NCBI GenBank assembly: GCA_003290165.1
Contig: QNQO01000550.1
Span: 248,001-312,000, forward strand
From: Berberis thunbergii
Taxonomy: Eukaryota > Streptophyta > Magnoliopsida > Ranunculales > Berberidaceae
Reading direction: 5' to 3'
Length of the DNA: 64,000 nucleotides
Made by a program: the position numbers and the translations under genes
Part shown: positions 10,870 to 21,916 of the stretch, one piece after another
Position numbering within the stretch: the first letter of the stretch is position 1
Layout of the letters: the number at the start of each line of letters is the position of its first letter
The notes under the pieces: generated by a model
What the model was told of the DNA's origin: nothing
Databases searched by the model: none
Seen by the model: only the letters and a program-made list of their open reading frames with translations

Positions 10870-13800
10870 TCACATCTCCAGGTATGCAAAGGGATCAATA
10901 TCTGTGATAATGAATGAATAAGTCTCCGTGTTCTGCCTATGATTTCTCATTGCATCCTCCGTTCGAGTCGGCAGATCATACACACTTATCTTTTTTAGAG
11001 TAGTAGTAGTAAGGTGTTCAATTCCCATTGGCAACTCTAGTCTGGTACAACGTAACAAGGCCATGTGTTTAATAACAGGCAGTGCTCCTTCTTCTATTTG
11101 TATAAGTTTCAAATCAGGAAGATCCCAAAGTCCCAGATGCCCAAGTCTAGTAAACCCTCCTTTCTTAAACCATAATGATTCCGCCATTCCATCAAATGCT
11201 CCGTCTAGAATTAATACAACCAACTTTGGCAGCTGAAACTGAAGCCCCTCAAAAAAAGATGTGTAGTCCTTCAATCTTGACTTTTGGAGATGCAACTTTA
11301 CAAGATTCGCAAGTTTGAGAATCCACATGGGAGACTTGTCCATCGACCCCATAAGGCGGAGACGGAGACGGAGACGTTGAAGCAATGGGGGAGGACAGGT
11401 TAACCTTTGCATATCTAGAATTGTGCTTGCTGGATCCATTAATCCCATATTGAAAGCATGCAGAAATTTCATCTTCTCAATTGCGGCGAGCACATTCTTT
11501 CCCTCATCTCCATCCAATCTATAAATATCCAATGTTCTCAACCGTGTTAACATATCGAGCTCCTTGCTTATGCCTTTGTAACCAATAACTCGACGGAGCT
11601 TTTCTAAGGTGGTCAAGCAACCAATCCCTACCAGAACTCTCATACTATTATCAATAAGGAGATGACGAAGACATTTAGCTTGACGATCCCAAGTGGGAGC
11701 TCAGGTATACCTGTGAATTTGATGTCTAAGGTCTCCAGGTTTATAAGCTTTTCCAAAGAATCAGGAAGAGAACTTATATTATAATTGCCTCCAAGACTTA
11801 AATACCTAAAAAAGAATAGATCAGTCACAGCTTCAACTTGGAAGTCTTCGCGGAGGAGATCCGCACCTTCTAAGTCCAACAGTTTAACTTTGTTAAAAAA
11901 GGTAGCAAGTGATGAACCACCAAACACAAGCAACGACCGAATATTCGAACTCAAATTCTCAGCTGTGGGCAAAGTATTGGCATCACCACTACTTGTACTG
12001 CCAATGAATAGGCGTTGACTATGTGATATCATGCCAGACTGACAAGAGAATCCAACAAACTCCTGATCACGAGCTCTCCTCACCCTTCCACTTGAATCAA
12101 TTTCTCCCACTTGAATCAAGCTCCTTGCAATGAGCTCGTCAAGAAAATGTTTTGCCATATTCTCCTTCGTCATTGTAACACTCATGCTAACCTTTATTTC
12201 AAGGTCAACAAACCCCTCTACTACCCATAAACGAAGTAGTCTAGAACAATTGGTGGAGTAATCCTCGGGAAAAATGCAGAGGTACAAGAGGCAAGATTTG
12301 AGGTGGTGTGGCAAATCATCATAGCTTAGAGACAATATGGTGTTTACATCATCCAGGCTGGGGTGATGAAACAATGAACGAGGGTCTTCGTATATTTGCT
12401 CCCATTCCGTTGCATCCTTCGTTGACAAAAGGTCAGCTGATGGAGATTTTATTAACCTAAATTAATAAGCTAATAAACTCTACTTGTAATACCTCAAGTG
12501 CATGATTGTCTAAATAGTATACAATGACAAATACGGGTTGATCCCACAAGGATTGACGAGACAGTCGAATTCTAAGACTTATTTGAACTAATTTAGAGTT
12601 GGGGGTTACAGCAGATGTAAATTACTAAAATTAAGAAACTAAATTGACGACTAAAATTAAACCAATAGGATGATAAGAGGGGACCGAGACATCGAATCCA
12701 CCACAGGTTCTTCAAGATTTGTGTAATCCAAATGATTGTTTTCAAGAATTAACATGACTAACCTAAATATTAATCTAAGTTTGCAATTGATTTCAGGAAA
12801 GGTATAAACCCCTAGCATTACGTGTCTTCTTACGACACACATAATCACAGGTTTATTTTTAACTAATTCTAAACCCCTAGCATTGCATGTTTTCTTACGG
12901 CACACACAATCACAAATTCAGATTAATTGATTAAAGCATGCTTTGAATATCAATAAAGGGTACTTCTAACTACCGACTAGTCTAGATAATTAATCCGGAT
13001 ATAATCGGTGAAAGAAAATTATTGTAACTCAGAAATCAACTATGTTTAACGTTCAAGTATATAGAAAACAATAAATTCAAATACAACAAACTCTAGGAAA
13101 CCGTGTGGTTTCATCTTCGCCTCGGCGTGGGGTCTAGAAGATTATGGTGGCGGTGGTCACAACATCAGTGGAATCCATCTCAGCATGAATGCGCATCCCG
13201 AGAAAGAGTGCAAATGCACTGTGGTGGCTCTGAATAAGTCACGGGGTGCCAATAGCCAACTGTTTGAAAAACAGTTGGTTCCCACCAACTTTTCTTGCGC
13301 CTTTGTCCCCAGCGAACCGCGCTGCCTCATCTTCGCTCCTCGTGATCTCCTTCTTCCTTCGACCATCATCGGTACCTGCAAAAGAGAGATAGATGGAAGA
13401 ATAGAGAGAGAGGTGCGAAAGAAAAAAAAAGGAGGGAGAGAAACAGGGGCGGTGCTCCCTGTTTCTCCTCCTGTCACAGTGGTGGTGTGCGAGCTGGTGC
13501 ATCGCTTGCGACGGTGGTCGTGAGAGAGGGAAAAAGTGAGAAATAGAAAGGGAAACAAGAAGGAGGGTTGAGAGAGTGGAGCGGAGATGGCGAGGCTCGG
13601 TGGTGTGGACGGTCTGTCTGGCTCTGTCGCGAGGTGGAACAGGTGGTGGCGGTGGTGGTTGTGTTGCACTGCTTGTGACGGTGGGAATAGGGGATGAAGA
13701 GAGGAATAAGGAGATGGTGGCGGTTGTTGTTGGGCGTGCGAAACAGGGGGCGAGGTGATGGAGTGGTGTGCGTGGTTGTCTGCGAGGAGTAGGGAGGTGA

Positions 13801-15550
13801 GGAGGTGATGATGTCTACAATGGAACAGGTGTGGCGTCTCCCTAGTGAGCGAGGAAGAGCGGGTGAGGAAGGAAGGCGAGGTGGCAACTGATGGTGGTGT
13901 TAGCGGGGTGAGGTGGTGATGGCGGGATGATCACACTGTCGGTTCTCCTATCGAGCGAAGAGCAAGAGAAGAAAATAAGGTTCACACTGCCGGCAGGGTG
14001 GATTGGCGTGGTAGCTGGAAAATAGAGGAAGAAAAAATAAACCTGGAAGAAGAGAGAATAGCAAGAGAAGAAAAAAAAAAAAACTAAATAACGTTCTCCT
14101 ATTTCCTTGTTAGGTTTGGCTTGGGTTTCTAGGTTAGCTTTTTGGGCTTGGGCTTAGGTTAAATTAGGTGGACCTAGGTTTGTTTGGGTTAGGTATAAGT
14201 ATGTGACCCTCTATTTTGTACCACTGCTAGAATCGATCAATTAATATATAATTTCCTCAAATTGTCGCCTCTATGCGATTTCATCGTTCACGCTCAAATT
14301 CCTACAAAAACATGAAAATGAAATAATTATAATAAATATACTAATTGAAACACTAACATATATAAATGAAGGGATATATTATGTAATAATTACGTGAATA
14401 TCACCAGCTAAGGAAACAATTGCAAGCGGAACACTCTTGCACTTGTTGAAGAACTTTTGGCTTAAATCATCTGGGTGGGGGTGATCATCACTATCTGATT
14501 TGAACGCGACCATTTGAAAGAGTCTCCATGCAGCATCTTATTCCAGCGGTTGGACTGAATATGAGTAGCCTGCCGAGTTTTCTAGGCAAGCTTTAGCTAT
14601 ATTATCTTAACGAGTCGTCACTAAAATTTGACTACCAAGTATGTTATCAGGCAATGCACACTTCAGATTTCTCCATGCACCCATGTCCCATATATCGTCT
14701 AGAACCATGACATACTTGGTGTTCGAGAGGCGGATATGGAGTATCTCCAATAATTGGCTGGTATTCGTCCTCTCCAACTCTGTAAACAACGCCGCCTTCT
14801 CCTCTTTTTTTAAGCAATTGCAAGATCAAATCTCGCAGAAGACGATCAATTTGGAATGTTTGGGATACAGTGATCCAAATGCGGCAAGGAAAGTGTTCAT
14901 TCACAGTGGTGCTTTCGTACACTTTCTTTACAAGGGTTGTCTTTCCAAGGCCGCCCATACCAAATATAGAGACTACAACAAGCATCAAATCTTGATCTAG
15001 CAACCACCCGGTAATTTTGTTTAGCTGGGTGTCGATTCCCACAACACGAGCATCTTCTATGAAAAGTGCATCACGTCGTGGATCGCGTGTTATCACTTTT
15101 GTTGAGACTTGACTGGAGCCAACATGAATGTATCTAATATCTATCCTTCATCTCGGAAATGTCCTCAAGCCGTATTTTGATATCCCTGATTTGAATAGCC
15201 AATTCATGTTGCTCGAACCAGATCTTGGAGAAGAACTGCACATTTTTCAAGAATCCACATGTACCATGCCCATGAGGATGGAGTTGTCGTCTTTAATGTC
15301 GAAACACGTAAGCAACAAGGATATCCTTGATTTCAAATGCTACGCGCTTGAGCTCTTTCAACCAATCTTTGACCACGTCTCCTTGCTCCATTTCTCCTTG
15401 TCTTTCTGCATCCTTCAAACGAGCTTTGATGCTCTCGAATTCAAACCTGATGCATATAACGTCTTTGCGAACATTTTTCATCAATGCAACTTCATGCTCA
15501 ACAGCTGATGCGAGTCTTTGAATTACAAAGCTTACAACACTCTCTGCCAT
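10870..15550 (-). pseudogene. RPM1-type CC-NBS-LRR disease-resistance pseudogene
   Basis: On the minus strand the order is as follows. Rx_N coiled coil: ATG at 15550 to about 15293. P-loop GMGGLGKTT: about 14950. Kinase-2 VMVLDDIW and kinase-3 ILVTTR: 14789-14607. A GLPL-like VPLAIVSLAG segment: about 14420. Then the winged-helix region with SYDDLPHHLKSCLLYLCIFP, and LRRs, to a stop at 10870. Such receptors sit in the cytosol or at the plasma membrane and recognise pathogen effectors. This copy cannot work: frames shift between the P-loop and kinase-2 parts and again near 11640, the MHD region is scrambled, and a 1,966-bp insertion splits the NB-ARC domain at 12439-14404. The paralogue at 61905-64000 shows the uninterrupted arrangement. 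Confidence 0.9.
12439..14404. mobile_element. 1.97-kb insertion in the NB-ARC domain
   Basis: The paralogue at 63380-63420 reads straight across this position (cgttgacaagaggccagcta), while here 1,966 extra bases lie between two CAGCT copies (12434-12438 and 14405-14409). A 5-bp duplication suggests an integrase-type insertion, but the ends (gatggag... / ...atatcac) are not TG..CA and show no good inverted repeats. The interior has an AT-rich left part, a GC- and purine-rich middle (13160-13900) with low-complexity frames, and a T/A-rich right part. No transposase or reverse transcriptase is visible. Confidence 0.7.
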
Positions 15551-15790
15551 TGCTTTTTCTCAGGTGTTTATTTCGTTTGAATTAGATTACAAATTATGAG
15601 TATGAATTGAAGGACCAAGTTTTCAGTTAAATCAGATTCAATGGACGTGGTACAAGCTTTGAATGGATGGATGGATCACTTAAGCTGGAGATACAAAATT
15701 TGTTCATGTGGCTTGAGTAAACAATTCAAATAATAATAATAATGGATGGATTAATAATAATAATAATAATAATAATAACAATTCAAAAGT
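15551..15790. repeat. NBS-LRR upstream region, copy 2, with AAT microsatellite
   Basis: This lies 5' of the receptor pseudogene (ATG at 15550) and matches 2097-2240. An (AAT) run occupies roughly 15729-15778, longer than in copy 1. No clear TATA box could be assigned. Confidence 0.6.
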
Positions 15791-17869
15791 TCCCTTAATG
15801 TATTTTTCTTCGAGACACTATGATTCTTTTCTCTTCCCTTAACATATTTTTTTCAAGACAATATGATTCTTTTCTCTTTCTCTTTTTTATTTGCAAAGCT
15901 TCTGATGTCAGGTAGAATAACGATTATCCCGCAAGCTAGTTTCAACATACAAATCACAAGGAAATGACACAATAGATTTGTCAAAAACATAGAGAAACAA
16001 CTCTAATGTTCAATTAAAATTATTCAAATCAAAAGTATCTCTAAATCAGCCCACAAGCCGGGCTTTATAGCTAAAACTCACCATTATTAGAATTTTACCA
16101 AAAATAGCAAAATCCCAATAATCTTGCTAAAACAAAATATGTAATATAATAAATAATCTGCCAAAAATCTTGCCCAAATTGGGCTCAGAATCGCGTCCTA
16201 AACGGTAAAAGAAATATTACCATAAAATTTAAAAAAACTACTAAAATTGTGAATTCGGAAAGGAAAATGGTGGATTTTGGCCTTGAAAAGATGTACACCG
16301 AGCATAGCTCCATGACCACGACGTGCGTGCCACCAAGAGCTTTTCGAATTGGGGTCATATGCGTAATTCTGATAACCGCAGCCAAAGTTATGGCCAAAAT
16401 ACCGAAGCACACCCAAAACTGCCCCAATTAGGAAAAGATCACGATTTTCTGCCATCTTTGCGTTGATATGCCAACTCAAGGTATCTCAGCCCCAACAATG
16501 TGTTATCTGACAACTCAACATCATTTGACTCGGATCCTCCTGCATCAGCTTCCTAATCTAATCCATCAACACTCAGGGTTTTTGGTAAGAAAGGAAGGAA
16601 TATGTTTTTGGTGAGAAAGAAAGAAAAGAAAGCATCGCATATCATTTCAAGATTAATCCATTGACATGGAAGAAAGCATAGGTTTTACGTTTTTTATACA
16701 CAAAATGAAATATTTCTTAAAATCAGTAGACTGAAATTAATTCCAAAAAAAAAATCACAATCCTTGCACATGAGTGGCTTCTATCTAATTTTGTTGGACT
16801 TTTTTTTTTGGACTTTTTTTTGACAAATTGGACTGTGATTTTTGTAAAATATTTTTACTTTTTTACAAGCAAAATCTAAAGCTAATGAGATGGATTGTTG
16901 GTATTGGCTTATACTTCAAACAAATCACTGGTGGAACGAGTTTGGAAATCTTTCAAAACAAAACTTGGAAGAGTTAATTTTTGCTTAAATTAGGTCCCCT
17001 ACCCATACCCATGTGGAGTTGGATGATACTTGTGGAATTAATGGTTGTTGCTGGTTTCCTTCTCTATCACCATGAAACAAACAAAAGCATAGGGGTCCCC
17101 CGCTCATGTGATTGAAGACTTGTATTTTCCATCTAAAAGAAAAAATTGAACGTAAAGAGATAAGGGTATCCACACACAGTCCACACAAATAATAGAAAGT
17201 TTGGTACAACAATGTATGTATCATTCCTGGACAGAAATTTCGTGTTGAATCTCAGAAGAAGATAATTACTTTCAACGCATAAAAATATACCATGATACCG
17301 TAACTTCTCAAATGAGTTTTGCGCCTTTCTGAATCTGGTAGGTAGTTCAACAAGAAGACTCGACACAGCAAAAAATCAATGCCATGATACTCATCTTCAT
17401 GCATTGACTGGTTCTGGTTGTATAGTGGGACGAGATCTTAATGCTAAAACCATCTTAGTGTAAGACACTACCATGATAGGGACAACTAATTGTAGTAATT
17501 AAATCACCCACTTAAAAGTGCATGTTTTAAATTTTGATTTGCTTCATATAGTAAAGGCCTATTTTTATTGAATTGTAGCATGTCTGCTCCAAAATTTTAT
17601 ACCCTCTGAACTAGCTTAAGAGGCAAAAGAAGACGCTCTATTGGAAATTCTCTTAATTTCTATATACCCTTTGCCTAGGATTATCCATTAGTTTACCTTT
17701 TGGATTTAGGATTTCTGGTAACCTCAGTGTCATTGTTTGGTTGCATTTTTTCATTGAAACAGACTATACTATTAAGTCGATGGATTTAATCACAGTGCGG
17801 TAGTGCCACTGCATGAGTCCTAGTAATACACCCAATCACAAATGACTTAGTGCATGTTTATTCTATGCA
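15791..17869. other. no recognisable gene
   Basis: AT-rich DNA with scattered short open frames that resemble nothing I know. The frames at 16185-16479 overlap in several readings and have no splice context. I see no clear terminal repeats. Confidence 0.4.
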
Positions 17870-18118
17870 TCACATTCACACATACCTAAACACATATTTC
17901 GAGGAATGATGCCGAAATGAGCTACAATTTTAACATGTAGTTTCTAATGTCTATCCGTAATTTTCTTCAAAATTTCTACTCCTTACTAACACTTAGGAAC
18001 CCAAAACATGAAATTATCAAATAATGTCCTAATGAATACGATCTCAATGACTTCAAACCCATAGTCCCTTAAAAAAATCCAAGAAAATGTTGTCAAGCAC
18101 ACCAATTTTTTTTTGGCA
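17870..18118. repeat. unit X 5' piece, copy 4 (left part)
   Basis: Matches 4930-5250 of unit X copy 1 (aaaatgttgtcaagcacacc and preceding sequence) but lacks the ATT microsatellite. It is separated from its continuation at 19131 by the TIR element at 18119-19130. Confidence 0.7.
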
Positions 18119-19130
18119 GGGACTACTTCACACCACCATATCATTTTTCTCACATCATTCTACTCTCCCAAACCACCTATATAAACAAAAACCTAAAATT
18201 TTTGTCCCTTCACCAATGTGAGCCACATAGAGCAGTGCAAGGTTTTTCAAAAAAAAAAATTTATGTTCGCAGAAAACAATGCGGAGTATCTCAAAAACCC
18301 CATTGTGAAATTTGCGAACAAATTTTTTTTCTGTTCTCACTTCTCATCGAAGAATGTGGAGTATCTCAAAATCCATGTAGTGACCCATGCGAAACGCAGA
18401 GAACAATGCGGGATATTTCAAAAACCCCGTAGTGAACTCTGCAAACAAAAAAAATTTCGGATAGATTTGTGCGACTTTAGTAAAATGATCATAACTTGCT
18501 CATTTCAAAACATTTTCAGAGGATTCAAGTTGTATTTATTAAATAACTTAGAGTACTACAACTTTTATGTTTTGATCAACTTGAGAATCGGTCTCAATCG
18601 AGTACATAAGTTGGCCGAAAGTTAGAAATAGTATCCCATTTTTATTGCACGACTTTAATAAAATGACTATAACTTGCTCATTTCAAAACTTTTTCAAGTG
18701 ATTCAAGTTGTGTTTATTAGATAACTAAGATTACTACAATATGTTTTTTTGATCAACTTGAGAATCGGTCTCGATCGAGTACATAAGTTGGTCGAAAGTC
18801 AGGAACACTATCCCATTTTCATTGTGAGACATACTTGCGCGACTTAAGTAAAATGACCATAATTTTCTCATTTTAAAACATTTTATAGTGATTCAAGTTA
18901 TATTTATTAGATAACTCATAGTACTACAGCTTACATGTTGAGCTTGAGAATGGGTATCAATTAAAGGTTTAAATATGTCGAAAGTTACCCTATTTTGCAT
19001 TTTTTTGTTTTGAGTTTGGGTTTCTCTATTATGTTAAGTTATGCATATTTATTGGTGGTGTGAGAAAGTACCAAAAAAAAAAACTCAATGATGTTGTGAG
19101 AAAGAGGAAATGGTGGTGTGGAGTAGTCAC
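18119..19130. mobile_element. TIR element with internal tandem repeats (MULE-like)
   Basis: The left end GGGACTACTTCACACCACCA is mirrored by the reverse complement of the right end (GTGACTACTCCACACCACCA), with similarity continuing for about 45 bases. It interrupts unit X sequence that is contiguous elsewhere. Flanking A/T-rich sequences (accaattttttttt-type) look like a target duplication, but the T run blurs its length. It has no coding frame; the centre is three tandem units (18471-19010). Confidence 0.65.
18471..19010. repeat. three tandem units of 175-190 bp
   Basis: Units begin near 18471, 18648 and 18838, each with gcgacttta.taaaatga.cataac and later a gagaatcggtctcaatcgag-type segment. 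They diverge by several per cent plus indels. A single related unit lies at 2400-2530. Confidence 0.8.
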
Positions 19131-19380
19131 TAAAAACTTTTTTTGGTTAGTTGGTTTGGAAAATTAGCAAACGTAGGTGTCTCCATGTTACACTAACTGT
19201 CTAACCCAAAAGAACAATTCTTAAGAGCTAGGAGCGCTAGGGGAGGCTGAAGAAACGTGTTGAAGAAGAAAAAAAAAGATGAAAAAAAAAACGAAAGAAA
19301 AAGAATAGAAGAACAAAAGAAGAAAAAAAGAATAACCAATGAGATTGAAGGGGGATGACCATGTCCTGATTCATGAGCAG
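19131..19380. repeat. unit X 5' piece, copy 4 (right part)
   Basis: Continues unit X sequence (ttagttggtttggaaaatta through ctaacccaaaagaacaattc and ggaggctgaagaaacg) as at 2655-2880 and 44170-44390. It then breaks off into the PPT-linked block that holds the LINE. Confidence 0.7.
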
Positions 19381-19426
19381 CTGCAAGGATTGGTATTTAC
19401 TTATATCTAGCAATTGTCTGTTGCGT

Positions 19427-21522
19427 CATCATCATCAAAGCCCATTCCTGAGATTTTTGGGTCGGCTACATGGATTTTGGTTCTCCAAGCAATGCGATAT
19501 TCCCACATTTCCTCTCCTAATCCAAGCTCAATGATATCTTCATTCACCGTCTTCTTCCAAGTTTTCAACGGTCGTCCCCTCCGTCTACGCCCTCCATTAA
19601 CTTGCCAATCTAAACATTTCCTAATTGGCATCGTGCTTGGTCTCCTCCGCACATGACCAAACCAAGTTAAACGTCTTTCTCTAATTTTTTCCTCTATGGT
19701 CGCTACACCTAAGTATCTCCTAATTCTTTCATTTCTAATTTTATCCTTACGAGTTTTACCACACATCCACCTTAACATATGCATTTCTGCTACTGCCATC
19801 CTATGTGTATGTTGTCCCATAGTAGCCCAACATTCTGAACCGTATAGCATGGCTGGTCGAACAATTGTCTTATAACATTTCCCTTTTAGCATTGCAGGCA
19901 TCCTTCTATCGCATAATACTCCTGACGCCATTCTCCATTTCAACCAACCAACTTTAATCCTATGGTCTACATCTTCTCCAATAGCCCCATTCTTTTGAAT
20001 TATAGATCCTAGATATCGAAAAACCTCACACTCTGGGACCTCGACACCTTCGATCTCAATTGCATTACTTCTCCTTCTTGGCTCACACCCAAAGTTGCAC
20101 ACTAGATACTCCGTCTTCGAACGGCTAATTCTAAAACCTTTACTCTCTAAAGCCTCCCACCACTTAACTAATTTCTGACCTAAACCTGCACTAGTCTCAT
20201 CCATTAAGACAATATCATCTGCAAATAACATGCACCAAGGTACATCTTCTTGCAGATGTCTCGTCAACTCATCCATGACCAAAGCAAAGAGATATGGACT
20301 TAACGCCGACCCTTGATGTAGTCCTACTGACACTGAAAATTCACTAGACATCCCACCTATTGAGCGAACACTTGTTACAACCCCTTCATACATATCCTTA
20401 ATGATATCAACATAACATTGAGACACTTTCTTCCTTTCAAGCACTCACCAAATTAACTCCCTGGGGACCCTATCATATGCTTTCTCCAGATCAATAAAAA
20501 CCATATGCAAACTCTTACGTGCCTCTCGATATTTTCTATAGTTTGCCTAAGCAGGAAGATGGCCTCCGTAGTAGACCTACCCGGCATAAATCCAAATTGA
20601 TTCTCTGAAACCGTGGTTAAACTCCTAAGTCTTTGTTCTATAACTCTCTCCCAAAATTTCATCGTATGGCTCATAAGATTTATCCCTCTATAGTTCGAGC
20701 AATTATGGATATCCCCTTTGTTCTTATAAATTGGTACCACAATGCTATGTCTCCATGAATCTGACATTTTTCTAGTTTCCAAAATCCTATTAAAGAGCTT
20801 AGTTAGCTATTGAATCCCAACTTCTCCCAGACATTTCCATGCTTCGAGTGGGATATCATCCGGTCCAACGGCCTTCCTTGTCTTCATTATTTTTAAAGAT
20901 TCTCTCACTTCTGTGGCACTAACTCTGCGATGGAACATGCCCCTCAAAGTTTAACTCCCCTACATGTGTTCCATTGAGTAGGTTCCAAAAGTAATCCTTC
21001 CATCTATCTAAAATAGCTTTATCCTACATTAAAACTCTTCCATCCTCATGCTTAACACACTTAACATGACTTAAGTCCCTAGTCTTTCGTTCTCTAGCTT
21101 TAGCTATCTTGAAAATATCATTCTCCCCTTCCTTCGTACCTAGCCTATTATAAAGAGCATCATACACTCTCTTCTTAGCTTCCCCTACTGCTCTACTACT
21201 CAACTTCTTAGCCTGCTTATAAAGCTCATAAGACTCTAGACACCTATCTTTTTTCCACACTTTAAAGCATCTTTTCTTTTCCGCAATGGTTTGTTGCACA
21301 TCCGCGTTCCACCACCATGTCTCCTTACCATAGAAACCTCCTCTTTTGGCCTGTCCTAACTCGTCCTTCGCACGTCTTCTGATTCAGTTCGCCAAATGTT
21401 CAAAAAGATCCGCGCTACTAGTCCGATCCTTTGCTTCTAGATTCTCCCAACCCTCTGAAACTGACTGGCCACCCAAAATCCTCTTTCTAAATCTTTGGTA
21501 CACATCAGCAATTGGTTCAAAA
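19427..21522 (-). mobile_element. RTE-clade LINE, 5'-truncated, with target-site duplication
   Basis: Minus-strand frames encode reverse transcriptase: VVPIYKNKGDIHNCSNYRGI and [20 protein letters not shown] at 20782-20453, then the catalytic FADDIVLMDE box and the C-terminal LTWFGHVRRRP segment at 20444-19407. The 3' end is a TGATGATGATGA-type tail, as in plant RTE/BovB-like LINEs. The flanks are an 18-bp duplication, agcaattgtctgttgcgt at 19409-19426 and the same with one change at 21523-21540. The 5' endonuclease is missing, and frames shift near 20450 and between 20782 and 21024, so it is dead. An empty site survives at 144-161. It lies 3' of the PPT gene, in the same orientation. Confidence 0.95.
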
Positions 21523-21916
21523 AGCAATTGTTTGTTGCGTAATATCACAAAATTTTGGCAGGCTAGTTTCAAAATCTTCGCACTGCAGTTCTAGAATGGG
21601 AGTGAAAGGCCATCAGAGTGGTTCATGTTATTAAAATGTAGATATTGTGTTAGTCACATACTATATATCTGCTGGAAATGTCTCGGTGATCTGACATTCA
21701 ACCCTGTTAGATATGGTCACCACAACATATGATTTTATTTTCAGCTCAGTCTACACAAATAATGTATGATTTTTCGAAATGAGAAAATCATTTGATCACT
21801 TAAAATATTACTTGACACATCTACTAATCAAATACCTTTTCTCATCCAGGTTCCTTGATCTTTGATTGACATTGTCTACTTCATCTATCCAGCAATGGCT
21901 TGTTGGCAAAATCCAA

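Noticed and set aside
13157..13887. His/Pro/Ser-rich frames within the NBS-LRR insertion
   Set aside because: Low-complexity, present in several frames and both strands, no recognisable domain.
16185..16479. Overlapping minus-strand frames of 80-93 codons
   Set aside because: No family resemblance, no splice context; three frames overlap there, so chance is the simplest explanation.
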